NCBI RefSeq assembly: GCF_900589395.1 | Contig: NZ_UUIS01000035.1 | Span: 1-58,429 of the forward strand | From: Pseudomonas viridiflava | Lineage (GTDB): Bacteria; Pseudomonadota; Gammaproteobacteria; Pseudomonadales; Pseudomonadaceae | DNA: 58,429 nucleotides | Direction of reading: 5' to 3' | Part shown: positions 49,780 to 58,323 of the stretch, piece after piece | Numbering within the stretch: position 1 is the first letter of the stretch | How the letters are laid out: the number at the start of each line of letters is the position of its first letter | Translations under genes and position numbers: made by a program | Notes under the pieces: generated by a model | The model's input: only the letters and a program-made list of their open reading frames with translations | Databases searched by the model: none | What the model was told of the DNA's origin: nothing

Positions 49780-50556
49780 ATGTTGTTATCAAATCCCTCC
49801 GGTATCGCCAGATGGCGTGACCTGGTTATCAATCTTGTCGCCAAGGACATCAAGGTCCGCTACATGGGCGCCACCCTGGGTTTTATCTGGTCACTGGGTA
49901 ATCCGCTGGCCGTGACCCTGACCTATTACCTGGTCTTTACCTACATTCTGCCCAGCGCCCAGGACCGCTTTGCCCTGCATCTGGTAACAGGCCTGGTGCA
50001 CTGGATGTTATTGGCCCAGCTGCTTTCGCAAAGTGGCGAATGGCTGATCCATAACGGCAATCTGATCCGCAAGCTACGGTTTCCGCGCCTGTTGTTACCG
50101 CTTTCGGGTGCGCTGACCATCGTCGTGTTCTGGAGTGGCGTCATGGTGGTGTACGTGGCGCTGTTCTCGCTGCTGGGTGGTGTCGTGACCCAGGCCCTGT
50201 GGTTCTATCCGCTGGTGCTGGTGTCGTTCATGGCCTTGCTCATGGGCGCCGGCCTCGCCATCAGCGTTATCCAGATCACGATGCGCGACATCAAGCACCT
50301 GATCGACGTGCTGGTGCCGTTGATGTTCTGGATGACGCCTATTGTCTGGGTCACCTCTTCGTTGCCAGCCGAGATTGCACGAGTGGTCGCGTTCAACCCG
50401 GTGGCACCGTATTTCAACAGTTTCAAGGCCATCCTTCATGAGGGCGTCGCTCCGCCGATTGACGACCTGCTGCTGTGCATGGCACTGGGCGCGGTATCGC
50501 TGGTGCTCGGGCTTCTGGTATTCAGAAACGTTGACAGCCGGGTCGAATACTTATGA
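49780..50556 (+). CDS. polysaccharide ABC exporter permease (Wzm-like)
   Basis: A 258-residue ABC-2 type membrane protein with six hydrophobic segments. Characteristic parts are V-A-K-D-I-K-V-R-Y-M-G-A-T-L-G-F-I-W, the central L-I-R-K-L-R-F-P-R and the C-terminal N-P-V-A-P-Y-F. Wzm-type permeases export undecaprenyl-linked glycans or capsule chains. The next gene starts in its stop (ATGA) and encodes the ATPase. The ribosome site is weak. Confidence 0.87.
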   Translation: MLLSNPSGIARWRDLVINLVAKDIKVRYMGATLGFIWSLGNPLAVTLTYYLVFTYILPSAQDRFALHLVTGLVHWMLLAQLLSQSGEWLIHNGNLIRKLRFPRLLLPLSGALTIVVFWSGVMVVYVALFSLLGGVVTQALWFYPLVLVSFMALLMGAGLAISVIQITMRDIKHLIDVLVPLMFWMTPIVWVTSSLPAEIARVVAFNPVAPYFNSFKAILHEGVAPPIDDLLLCMALGAVSLVLGLLVFRNVDSRVEYL

Positions 50557-51257
50557 ACGGTATTGTCATCGAGGCGCAAAACCTTACCAGGCACTTCACC
50601 CTGCGCCATAACCGGGGCGGTTTGAAACAACGGTTCCTGGGGCTATTCCAGTCCCGGCATCGCGAGCAGATCGAGACATTCACGGCCTTGAACGATGTGT
50701 CGCTGACCTTGCGCAAGGGGGAGTCGCTGGCCCTGGTCGGGCATAACGGGTCAGGCAAAAGTACATTGCTGCAGTTGCTGTCCGGCATTCTCATGCCCAG
50801 CAGTGGCGTGCTCAAGACCTGTGGCCGCGTCGCGCCACTGATCGAACTGGGTGTGGGTTTTCATCCCGAGTTGACAGGCGAAGAAAATATCTACCTTAAC
50901 GCCAGTCTGTTTGGCCTGAGCAACCGGCAGACACGCGCCCGCTTCAATGACATCGCCGACTTTTCCGGGTTGGGGCACTTTATCGACCAGCCGGTCAAGC
51001 ATTACTCGTCGGGCATGTACATGCGCCTGGGGTTCTCCGTTGCCGTTCATGTCGAGCCACAAATCCTGTTGGCCGATGAAGTCCTGGCCGTGGGTGATGA
51101 GGCTTTCAAGACCAAATGTCACCAGCGTGTCCGTGACATGCAGGCCGAAGGAATGGCGCTGATTCTGGTGACCCATTCAAGAGAGGAAGGCCGGCAATTC
51201 TGCCAACGCTACCTGACCCTCGAGCAGGGGCGGGTCATTGATCAAGGCTCTTTTTAA
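50553..51257 (+). CDS. polysaccharide ABC exporter ATPase (Wzt-like, without carbohydrate-binding tail)
   Basis: A 234-residue ATPase: G-H-N-G-S-G-K-S-T (Walker A), V-A-P-L-I-E-L-G-V-G-F-H-P-E-L-T-G-E-E-N (family signature of glycan exporters), Y-S-S-G-M-Y-M-R-L (signature motif), I-L-L-A-D-E-V-L-A-V-G-D (Walker B). It ends soon after the ATPase core, so it has no C-terminal glycan-binding domain of the O9a Wzt type and should belong to the class where export does not depend on a terminal modification. Confidence 0.88.
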   Translation: MNGIVIEAQNLTRHFTLRHNRGGLKQRFLGLFQSRHREQIETFTALNDVSLTLRKGESLALVGHNGSGKSTLLQLLSGILMPSSGVLKTCGRVAPLIELGVGFHPELTGEENIYLNASLFGLSNRQTRARFNDIADFSGLGHFIDQPVKHYSSGMYMRLGFSVAVHVEPQILLADEVLAVGDEAFKTKCHQRVRDMQAEGMALILVTHSREEGRQFCQRYLTLEQGRVIDQGSF

Positions 51258-51303
51258 GGGCACCTATCGACCCGCAAGGTCAACTTACGAAGGTACTTGA
51301 AGC

Positions 51304-52059
51304 ATGCTGCAAATCATTGTTCCGATGGCGGGCGCCGGCAGTCGTTTTGCGGTGGCCGGGTATGAAGATCCCAAGCCGCTGATTCCGCTGTTCGGGGTGC
51401 CGATGATCAAGGTGGTGATCGACAACCTGACACCGGCGTGCCCGCACAGGTTTATCTTCATCTGCCAGGCCCGGCATGTGGCGGCCTACGGGCTCAGGGA
51501 CAAGCTTGGCCGCTGGGCACCGGGATGCGAGATCGTCGAACTCGACGGTCTGACCGAGGGTGCTGCTTGCACGGTGTATGCCGCCAGCGCGGTGATTGAC
51601 GCAGCCCAGCCGGTGATGATCGCCAATAGCGACCAGTACGTTGACATGGACATCAATGCCTATCTGCAGGCGATGGGCGATGCCGATGGACTGATCATGA
51701 CCATGAAGGCGTGCGATCCGAAATGGTCGTTCGTGGGGTTCGATGCGTCGGGCCGGATTGATCGTGTGGTTGAAAAGGACGTTATTTCCGATGAGGCCAC
51801 GGTCGGTATCTACAACTTTCGCCGTGGCGGGCAATTGATCACGGCCATCGAGTCGATGGTCGCGAAGAACCTGCGGGTCAATAACGAGTTCTATGTCGCC
51901 CCTGCCTACAACGAAATGATCGAACAGGGCGCCAGGGTCGTTCATTACAGCATCGGTGCCGAAGGGCAGGGCATGTACGGCCTGGGTATCCCGGCCGACC
52001 TGCAACTGTTTCTGTCACTGCCGGTCAGCCGGCGGGCAACCTCGGGCGTGGCAGGCTGA
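51304..52059 (+). CDS. sugar-phosphate nucleotidyltransferase-like protein
   Basis: A 251-residue NTP-transferase-fold protein. The N-terminal loop I-V-P-M-A-G-A-G-S-R-F (GxGxR) and the segment P-K-P-L-I-P-L bind nucleotide and phosphate; the metal site may be N-S-D-Q-Y-V-D-M-D. Such proteins transfer CMP, GMP or UMP to a phosphorylated precursor. The precursor is not predictable. It opens the central block of the cluster (two nucleotidyltransferase-fold proteins, GDPD-like, HAD and cupin proteins), which probably builds an activated building block for the exported glycan. Confidence 0.8.
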   Translation: MLQIIVPMAGAGSRFAVAGYEDPKPLIPLFGVPMIKVVIDNLTPACPHRFIFICQARHVAAYGLRDKLGRWAPGCEIVELDGLTEGAACTVYAASAVIDAAQPVMIANSDQYVDMDINAYLQAMGDADGLIMTMKACDPKWSFVGFDASGRIDRVVEKDVISDEATVGIYNFRRGGQLITAIESMVAKNLRVNNEFYVAPAYNEMIEQGARVVHYSIGAEGQGMYGLGIPADLQLFLSLPVSRRATSGVAG

Positions 52060-52060
52060 A

Positions 52061-52675
52061 ATGCAGATCATCAGCCATCGTGGCTATTGGCTGCAAAGAT
52101 CGCAGCGCAACCTGCCTGAAGCCTTTCACCGTTCGTTCGACCTCGGCTTCGGCACCGAGACCGACGTACGCGATGTCGCCGGCCAACTGGTCATTTCCCA
52201 CGACATGCCGCGCGGCCGGGAGCTGACCCTGGATGGCCTGCTTGAAATCATGGCCGGCCGCAACCTGCCCCTTGCAATCAATATCAAGGCCGACGGCCTG
52301 GCCGATGCACTCAAGGCCACGTTCGACGCGCATGGCCATGACAACTGGTTTGCCTTCGACATGGCGGTGCCGGATATGCGCCATTACCTGTACACCGGTC
52401 TGGACACTTATACCCGGCTGAGCGAGGTGGAGCCATCCGCTGCCTGGATCGAGCAGGCCGCTGGGGTATGGCTGGATGCCTTCGACAGTACATGGTTTTC
52501 CAACACGCAGATCGACAACCTGCTGAGCCAAGGCAAACGGGTGTGCGTCGTGTCTGCCGAACTTCACGGACGTAACCACAAGGCGTTATGGCAACAGTTG
52601 TTCGAGCTCAGGTCGCAAACCAATCTGATGCTGTGCACCGATCTGCCAGAAGACGCCGATCATTTCTTCAAGTAG
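52061..52675 (+). CDS. GDPD-like (glycerophosphodiester phosphodiesterase-fold) protein
   Basis: The ATG at 52061 follows the previous stop by one base; the longer upstream frame overlaps the previous gene. The 204-residue protein starts I-S-H-R-G-Y-W, then F-G-T-E-T-D-V-R-D and L-V-I-S-H-D, the three GDPD catalytic and metal motifs (H-R, E-x-D, H-D). It is shorter than usual GDPDs (about 250 residues). No signal peptide, so it would act inside the cell. In this setting it may form or cleave a phosphodiester in a glycan precursor. Confidence 0.75.
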   Translation: MQIISHRGYWLQRSQRNLPEAFHRSFDLGFGTETDVRDVAGQLVISHDMPRGRELTLDGLLEIMAGRNLPLAINIKADGLADALKATFDAHGHDNWFAFDMAVPDMRHYLYTGLDTYTRLSEVEPSAAWIEQAAGVWLDAFDSTWFSNTQIDNLLSQGKRVCVVSAELHGRNHKALWQQLFELRSQTNLMLCTDLPEDADHFFK

Positions 52676-52682
52676 GGCAATC

Positions 52683-53327
52683 ATGATCAAGGCAGTTATT
52701 TTCGACATGGACGGTGTGCTCATCGAGGCCAAGGAATGGCATTACGATGCACTCAACAAGGCGCTCGACCTGTTCGGCTATACCATCAGCCGCCACGAAC
52801 ACCTGACCGATTACGACGGTCTGCCAACGTCGCGCAAGCTCGACATGCTCAGTGTCGAGCGTGACCTGCCGGTGGCTCTGCATCCGTTCATCAATGAAAT
52901 GAAGCAGCTCTACACGATGGAAATCGTGTATGCCCAGTGCAAGCCGACCTTCGTGCATCAGTACGCGTTGTCGTCGCTGAAAAAGATGGGCTACAAGCTG
53001 GCGGTCGCCTCCAACTCGATCCGTCACACCGTGCAGGTGATGATGGACAAGGCCAACCTTGATCAATACCTCGATGTACAACTTTCCAATGAAGATGTGC
53101 GAAAAGCCAAGCCGGCACCGGATATCTATCTGAAGGCCATCGAAGCGCTGGGTGTGAAACCGCATGAGTGCCTGATCGTTGAGGACAATGAGAATGGCAT
53201 CAAGGCTGCCCGCGCCAGTGGTGCGCATGTATTGATTGTCTCGGAAACGACTGACGTCAACCTCAGCAATATTCTTGGAAAGATCCAGGCCCTCAATCCG
53301 GTGAGCGAACAGGCGGTGGCCCAATGA
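52683..53327 (+). CDS. HAD-superfamily phosphatase (beta-phosphoglucomutase-like subfamily)
   Basis: A 214-residue protein with all HAD motifs: D-M-D-G-V-L (nucleophile Asp8, acid Asp10), A-S-N-S (motif II), K-A-K-P-A-P-D-I-Y (motif III Lys) and I-V-E-D-N-E-N-G (motif IV). A helical cap lies between residues 15 and 85. It likely dephosphorylates or isomerises a sugar phosphate for the neighbouring nucleotidyltransferases. ATGA overlap with the next gene. Confidence 0.83.
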   Translation: MIKAVIFDMDGVLIEAKEWHYDALNKALDLFGYTISRHEHLTDYDGLPTSRKLDMLSVERDLPVALHPFINEMKQLYTMEIVYAQCKPTFVHQYALSSLKKMGYKLAVASNSIRHTVQVMMDKANLDQYLDVQLSNEDVRKAKPAPDIYLKAIEALGVKPHECLIVEDNENGIKAARASGAHVLIVSETTDVNLSNILGKIQALNPVSEQAVAQ

Positions 53328-54043
53328 GCAAGTTGAACATTGTCTTGCTGTCTTCGACATCAGATGAGAACAGCCCCTACCCGGACTACTTATCCGAGTG
53401 CGATGGCAAGCCCCTTATCCACGCCATGATCGACAAGTGTGCAGCGCTTGAACCTGACAGGATCATTTGCACCTTCCCGCACACTGATGTAGCGAGGCTG
53501 CATCTGCGCAACATGGTCCAGCACATGCACCCCTGCGCGAGTGCCCTGCCTGTTCATGGCCAGACACGAGGTGCGGCCTGTACGGTGCTGATGGCCAGTG
53601 AGCAGATCGATAATGATGATGAACTGTTGATTCTGAGCACCAGTGACTTTCTGGACGTCCCGCTGGTCGATGCTGTGCATCGTTTTCGTGAAGCTGGCGA
53701 TGATGCGGGGGTGGTCATTTTCAACTCGTTGCACCCGCGTTATTCATTTGTGCGTCTCGATCACAATGGGCAAGTGATCGAAGCGGCCGAGAAAAATCCG
53801 ATCAGTCCCCATGCGATCGCCGGTCTCTACTGGTTCAAGTCAGGCGCGACTTTTGTTGCGGCGGCCAAGGACATGATTCGCAAGGATGCCCGGGTCAATA
53901 ACCACTTCTTTATCGCTTGCACGCTCAATGAACTGGTGTTGCGTCAGGGCCGGATCGGTACCTGGCGGATCGAGTCGGCGCACTATCACCCGTTAAAAAC
54001 CCAGAGTCAGCTTCAAGCATTCGAAACAGGGAACATGCGATGA
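53324..54043 (+). CDS. nucleotidyltransferase-fold protein with lost nucleotide-binding loop
   Basis: A 239-residue protein related in layout to the gene at 51304 (shared T-R-G-A-A-C-T-V, S-F-V-R-L-D, A-R-V-N-N-H-F-F). The N-terminal glycine loop is absent: V-L-L-S-S-T-S-D-E-N-S-P-Y-P stands where GxGxR is expected. The putative metal motif S-D-F-L-D is present. It may be an inactive partner or use another donor. ATGA overlaps on both sides. Confidence 0.7.
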   Translation: MSKLNIVLLSSTSDENSPYPDYLSECDGKPLIHAMIDKCAALEPDRIICTFPHTDVARLHLRNMVQHMHPCASALPVHGQTRGAACTVLMASEQIDNDDELLILSTSDFLDVPLVDAVHRFREAGDDAGVVIFNSLHPRYSFVRLDHNGQVIEAAEKNPISPHAIAGLYWFKSGATFVAAAKDMIRKDARVNNHFFIACTLNELVLRQGRIGTWRIESAHYHPLKTQSQLQAFETGNMR

Positions 54044-54360
54044 AAAAAGCACAGATCAAGGAGATGGTCAGGGGTTGGTTTGTAGGGGGCTTCGAGCCTG
54101 CCGCATTCAATACACAAGCTTGCGAGGTCGGCGTCAAGCACTACAAGGTGGGTGATGAAGAAGCGGCGCATTATCACAAGATCGCCACTGAAGTGACATT
54201 AGTACTCACGGGCAGTGTGAGCATGCGCGGTCATATCTGGAGCGCCGGCGACATTGTCGTTCTGGAGCCTGGGGATATAACGGCATTCAAGGCGCTGACC
54301 GATGCGACCACTGTTGTCGTCAAAGTACCCGGCGTGCTCAATGATAAATACCTCGTCTGA
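54040..54360 (+). CDS. small cupin-fold protein
   Basis: A 106-residue single-domain protein with H-Y-H-K-I-A-T-E-V-T-L-V (H-x-H-x(4)-E metal motif) and G-D-I-V-V-L-E-P-G-D. Such cupins can be sugar isomerases or epimerases or bind small molecules. It overlaps the preceding gene and is part of the same unit. Confidence 0.72.
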   Translation: MKKAQIKEMVRGWFVGGFEPAAFNTQACEVGVKHYKVGDEEAAHYHKIATEVTLVLTGSVSMRGHIWSAGDIVVLEPGDITAFKALTDATTVVVKVPGVLNDKYLV

Positions 54361-54363
54361 GTC

Positions 54364-56139
54364 ATGAAAACGATCCTTCTGGAACATCACCCGCGGCTTG
54401 GCTATGTGGCCTCGAACAGGTTACGTAGCCTTCCGGTCGAGTTGCCGTTGCTGCATGAATGCAGCCACATGGTTTCATTTCGCATGCATCCTTCGCGAGC
54501 GCCTGACACGATCATCAAGAAGCTGCATGCCGCACAACGGCCATTGAGCCTGTTCGGCGATGGGTCGTATTGTTTTTACGGTGTTCAGGGCGACTCACCC
54601 TTGGCGCCCTTGCTGTTATGGGACGCCGCTCACTTTCTGAGGGTGGGAGAGACCATCACGCTGATTGAAGATACGCCGGTTGAAAGTTATCTGGATCGTG
54701 AGTACTACTCAGGATCACTTGAAACCATCGCGCGTGATGCGGTTTCAGTCACATACAGGAAAGTCGCGAAGCTGCTGGCTGAGGCCGATGATGATCTGGA
54801 TGGCTGGACCTTTGGCATTCCAGTCGGTCCTGAAGATGCCACTGTCCTCAATGCCGTTGTGCAGCGCATTCTGGAAATCGATCTCCCTCACAAGGAGATC
54901 CTCTTGTGCGGAACACCAGGCAGTAACTTTGCCTATTTCAATAAGGTACGCATCGTTGGCGAGGACATTCCTGCACCGCCGATACAGATCTGCAAGAAGA
55001 AGAACCGATTGGCTCAGGAGGCCAGGTACAGCAACCTGGTGATTCTGCATGACCGGGTCTTTTTGCCCAGACACTTCGGGGATATGATTCGACGCTTCGG
55101 TCCGCGTTATCCGCTGATGACGCTGCAAAGTATGTTTTTCGATAATCGGGTGAGCCTGCATCCGCGGCGTTATTCGGATTTTTGTACGGCCATGGGAGAA
55201 ATTGCCCAAGGCTTGCAGGGGCTGCATCGCTCCAATGGGCGCTCTGTAACAATTGCACCTGCCATCTTTCCGGATATTGAGAAAACCGGGCTTCCGTATG
55301 GCAATCCCATGCGCTACAGCAAGGATATGATGTATCCGACGGGCAGCCTTTATATTTGTCGCAAAGCAGTATGGAATGCTTGGCCACTGGATGAGGCCTT
55401 GTACTGGAGTGAGCTTGAAGATGTGGAGCACGGTATCCGGGCTTCGCGAGCAGGTATCCCAAGCCGGATAAATCCCTACGGTATTACCCAGAGCATTACT
55501 TCCCGGGCTGCACTGGGCGGCGATGTATGGGTGGAGTGCATAAAAGGTGGCTTCAAGAAAAACGGGCCGGTAAACCTGTCGATTCTGAACAAGAAGCCTT
55601 TGCTTCGGATCTCGGCTGAGCTCGCACTCGCCAAGCTACGGCAGTTTGAGAAAAAGTATGCTTTTGCCCCCTCCAAGCTGATAACACCTACAGGGCTGAA
55701 AAACCTGGGGGCGCGTCAATGGGTTGGTATGGTCAATGCAGTGGTGCAACGCACTACGTTCCAGAATGACATTGAGGCTGTCAGGGTATTTATCAGCGAT
55801 CTGGAAAGGCTGGTACTGTTTGATCAAATGCCCGCCTTTACAAAGGAAGCATTGATCGAACGTTTTCATTCCGATCCCGTTCATACCAAGCAGACGCTCA
55901 TCACTGAAAGTGACGAGATTCGGAACATGTTGTGCCAGCGCGTCTCGCAAACCTGGTTTGCCAAAGGCCCTGAAGATTTCTTTCATCATGACAGGCTCGC
56001 TTTGCCGGGGATCCTGATTTCAGCTATTGGCCTGTATCGGGACAAACATCAGCTTTTCTATTTTGAGAGTTTCACGGCGGCCATGAAGGCTATCTACAAC
56101 TCAACGCCTTTCAAGCGCTACGCCAAGGGGGTGAGGTGA
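54364..56139 (+). CDS. 591-residue protein with a glycosyltransferase-like (GT-A) domain
   Basis: The N-terminal 130 residues (with H-F-L-R-V-G-E-T-I-T-L-I-E-D) resemble part of a Rossmann or methyltransferase-like module without a clear SAM motif. Residues about 150-400 have GT2-like features: K-E-I-L-L-C-G-T-P-G, I-C-K-K-K-N-R-L-A-Q-E-A-R-Y-S-N-L-V-I-L-H-D-R, and W-S-E-L-E-D-V-E-H-G as the ED motif. The remaining 190 residues are unrecognised. It probably transfers a sugar in the cytoplasm. GC is clearly lower than in the secretion genes, suggesting transfer. The gene is 3 nt after the cupin gene. Confidence 0.6.
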   Translation: MKTILLEHHPRLGYVASNRLRSLPVELPLLHECSHMVSFRMHPSRAPDTIIKKLHAAQRPLSLFGDGSYCFYGVQGDSPLAPLLLWDAAHFLRVGETITLIEDTPVESYLDREYYSGSLETIARDAVSVTYRKVAKLLAEADDDLDGWTFGIPVGPEDATVLNAVVQRILEIDLPHKEILLCGTPGSNFAYFNKVRIVGEDIPAPPIQICKKKNRLAQEARYSNLVILHDRVFLPRHFGDMIRRFGPRYPLMTLQSMFFDNRVSLHPRRYSDFCTAMGEIAQGLQGLHRSNGRSVTIAPAIFPDIEKTGLPYGNPMRYSKDMMYPTGSLYICRKAVWNAWPLDEALYWSELEDVEHGIRASRAGIPSRINPYGITQSITSRAALGGDVWVECIKGGFKKNGPVNLSILNKKPLLRISAELALAKLRQFEKKYAFAPSKLITPTGLKNLGARQWVGMVNAVVQRTTFQNDIEAVRVFISDLERLVLFDQMPAFTKEALIERFHSDPVHTKQTLITESDEIRNMLCQRVSQTWFAKGPEDFFHHDRLALPGILISAIGLYRDKHQLFYFESFTAAMKAIYNSTPFKRYAKGVR

Positions 56140-56735
56140 ATATTTTCATCGTTGCTCGACCACCGTTGGTATCCGTCGATGCCTCACTCATCAATCGCTT
56201 GGCCGGTGTCATTCCTGAGCCAAGAAAAAACACGCCTGTCATTGTTGTGGATGATGTGATGTGTTTTCCAGGTCGGGCGGGTGACTCTGCTCCTGTCGAC
56301 CACACCTGGTTACGAATGGAACACTTCATGTCGAGGTTCTATGTATTGGAGCCCAACATTATTTTCAGGCACATGAATAAGGTAGCCACTGATTGGGTAT
56401 TGATCGATTTTGGCCAGCATGAGCTATCGATCTGTAAGGATTTCATTGTGAAGCTGGCGCGCTATAACTATTCAAGTTCCCGGCTTCGTGAGTGTAATCT
56501 GGTGTTTTCAGCGCCTGCTGTGTCTATCGGCGTTTTGGCACGCCTGCTCAACGAGTCATTCAATAATTTGCCGACCTGTCATGTATCGCAGACTAAGGCA
56601 AGACAGCTGAGACGACTGTTTATCCTTATCCATATGAAAAGAGTACTGGCTCGCTTGCCATTGCTGGAAAGCATGCTGATGTGCGTTCACCGCATTTCCC
56701 GGCGCCTGTTCAAGCGTTTGCTAAGGATCGAGTGA
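56136..56735 (+). CDS. uncharacterised 199-residue protein of the glycan cluster
   Basis: GTG at 56136 overlaps the previous stop (GTGA). I do not recognise the family. It starts M-N-I-F-I-V-A-R-P-P-L and has an Asp-rich strand P-V-I-V-V-D-D-V-M and W-V-L-I-D-F-G, then a basic C-terminal region (R-R-L-F-K-R-L-L-R). No signal peptide or membrane helix. Low GC. A partner of the neighbouring glycosyltransferase-like protein is possible. Confidence 0.55.
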   Translation: MNIFIVARPPLVSVDASLINRLAGVIPEPRKNTPVIVVDDVMCFPGRAGDSAPVDHTWLRMEHFMSRFYVLEPNIIFRHMNKVATDWVLIDFGQHELSICKDFIVKLARYNYSSSRLRECNLVFSAPAVSIGVLARLLNESFNNLPTCHVSQTKARQLRRLFILIHMKRVLARLPLLESMLMCVHRISRRLFKRLLRIE

Positions 56736-56737
56736 AG

Positions 56738-57808
56738 ATGACTTTCCGTCATGAGGACATGGCCATGCATGCTCTTGGGGCCATTGACTCCAAGTCTATA
56801 AGTGTTGTGATTCAAGGGCCGCTTTATCGCGCATCCGGTCCTGAGCGGAGTATCCTTACCTGCATCGCTTCTATCCGCAGACACCTGCCCTGTGCCGAGA
56901 TCATCGTTTCGACCTGGCGCGATGAAGACATTACAGAGATTGACGCTGACGGTATCGTGCTTCTGGACGATCCAGGCGGCCTGTTCGATTGCTCAGGCAA
57001 CCAGATCAACACCAATCGCATGCTGCATTCAACGGCGAAAGGCATCCAGGCAGCTAACAGACCCTATGTGATGAAATTGCGTGCAGACCATCGACTGACC
57101 AGCGCAGCCCTGGCTGTCATCGGCAGGCCGATCGCTGATGATGGGCAGGCGTCACGTCTGTTCAATACACCGATCACGATCACAACCCTCTATATACGCA
57201 ATCCCGAACGCGTGCCCATGCTGTTTCACTTGTCTGACCTGGTGCAGTTCGGCACCCGTGAAGCCATGCTCGATCTCTGGCAACAGCCATTGATCCAGCA
57301 GCAAGATCTATTGAATGACAAACCTTTTCGTAATCCTTTTGGTCATTTTACGGGTTACTCATCAGCACGCAGAGTGCCGGAGCAGGCCATTCTGCTGGGG
57401 GCCATGCGCAAGAAAGGCATAAAGGTGCATCTTGCCAATCCTTCACAGGTAACCATGAGCCATCTGAAACTCTGGGACAGGGTCTTGAGGTGCAATTTCA
57501 GGGTGCTGGACTATACCGAGGCAGGGGTGGCGTTTCCTGAGCGCTTCCTGAGCAATGGCTTTTCACTCAAGAGTCTGTACACCGCCGCTGAGATTGAACA
57601 GCTTGGTGAGATTGGTCCAATGGCGTATCGACGGAGAATGGCATCAATCCTGTTGAACAAATATGTACTGAGTTGCTTCAGGCCTGTCTGGTGGCTATCG
57701 ATGGCGTCCATCGTGCTGTTCAACCTCTCGCCCCGTTTGGCCAGGAATATGCGTTCGCATTGGCGCAAGGCCAGGAAGCTGGTGCATGCCGACTCCTATC
57801 GCGTGTAG
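56738..57808 (+). CDS. WavE-family lipopolysaccharide/glycan synthesis protein
   Basis: The protein is 356 residues from the ATG at 56738 (AAGGA upstream, 2 nt after the previous stop). WavE features: I-S-V-V-I-Q-G-P-L, S-I-R-R-H-L-P-C-A-E-I-I-V-S-T-W, L-L-D-D-P-G-G, N-T-N-R-M-L-H-S-T-A-K-G and V-M-K-L-R-A-D-H-R. WavE of Vibrio cholerae is needed for lipopolysaccharide core synthesis and is probably a glycosyltransferase. It is the last gene of the cluster before the rRNA operon. Confidence 0.8.
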   Translation: MTFRHEDMAMHALGAIDSKSISVVIQGPLYRASGPERSILTCIASIRRHLPCAEIIVSTWRDEDITEIDADGIVLLDDPGGLFDCSGNQINTNRMLHSTAKGIQAANRPYVMKLRADHRLTSAALAVIGRPIADDGQASRLFNTPITITTLYIRNPERVPMLFHLSDLVQFGTREAMLDLWQQPLIQQQDLLNDKPFRNPFGHFTGYSSARRVPEQAILLGAMRKKGIKVHLANPSQVTMSHLKLWDRVLRCNFRVLDYTEAGVAFPERFLSNGFSLKSLYTAAEIEQLGEIGPMAYRRRMASILLNKYVLSCFRPVWWLSMASIVLFNLSPRLARNMRSHWRKARKLVHADSYRV

Positions 57809-58180
57809 GCACGGACGCACATAAGCGTACTCTCAATCGTCGTTGGCCGAGTTTTCAGTCTGGTCAGCCTAGTGATGGCTGCCCATGGTCTCATCAGGAT
57901 CAAAAAGGTTGCTCATGCGGGGCGCGTCTTGGGGCGGCAGGATCATGCTGTGTCCTTTTTATAGGGATCAAGGCCGTTTGCACTGTCGGCCAGTATGATC
58001 GGTGTCTGGCCTCATCAGGCCCTAAGCTGGTGAGAAACGGTAGTCATGCTGGCGGGACACCACAAGCAAGAGCTACGGAATCAGACGCTTCCTACAATGT
58101 GACGCGTGGCCGGTAGAGGCGGTATGAGCGTACCCTATATAAAGAGCAGCCTGGGTCTGAAGAAAGTTTGGAATTGGGGG
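57809..58180. other. non-coding region between the glycan cluster and rRNA promoters
   Basis: I see no gene, tRNA or clear terminator. A weak hairpin GGCC-TCATCA-GGCC is near 58010. The sequence from about 58130 resembles the upstream region of Pseudomonas rrn promoters. Confidence 0.5.
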
Positions 58181-58208
58181 TTGACGGAGGTTTTGGATAC
58201 TGTATTAT
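58181..58208 (+). promoter_or_regulatory. rRNA operon upstream promoter
   Basis: TTGACG and TATTAT with 16-bp spacing, followed by TCGCCTCCCGCTGACGAGAG, a sequence typical of Pseudomonas rrn promoter regions. Confidence 0.6.
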
Positions 58209-58289
58209 TCGCCTCCCGCTGACGAGAGATCTGAAGCGCAAGTGGTTGAAGTTGAAAGAGAAAATCTGAAAACTTCCGAAAATAATCAC

Positions 58290-58317
58290 TTGACACGATA
58301 CACAGGCGCTGTAGAAT
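58290..58317 (+). promoter_or_regulatory. rRNA operon main promoter
   Basis: TTGACA and TAGAAT with 16-bp spacing and the GC-rich discriminator GCGCGCC, the form that is shut off in the stringent response. The AT-rich stretch before it may be an UP element. Confidence 0.85.
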
Positions 58318-58323
58318 GCGCGC

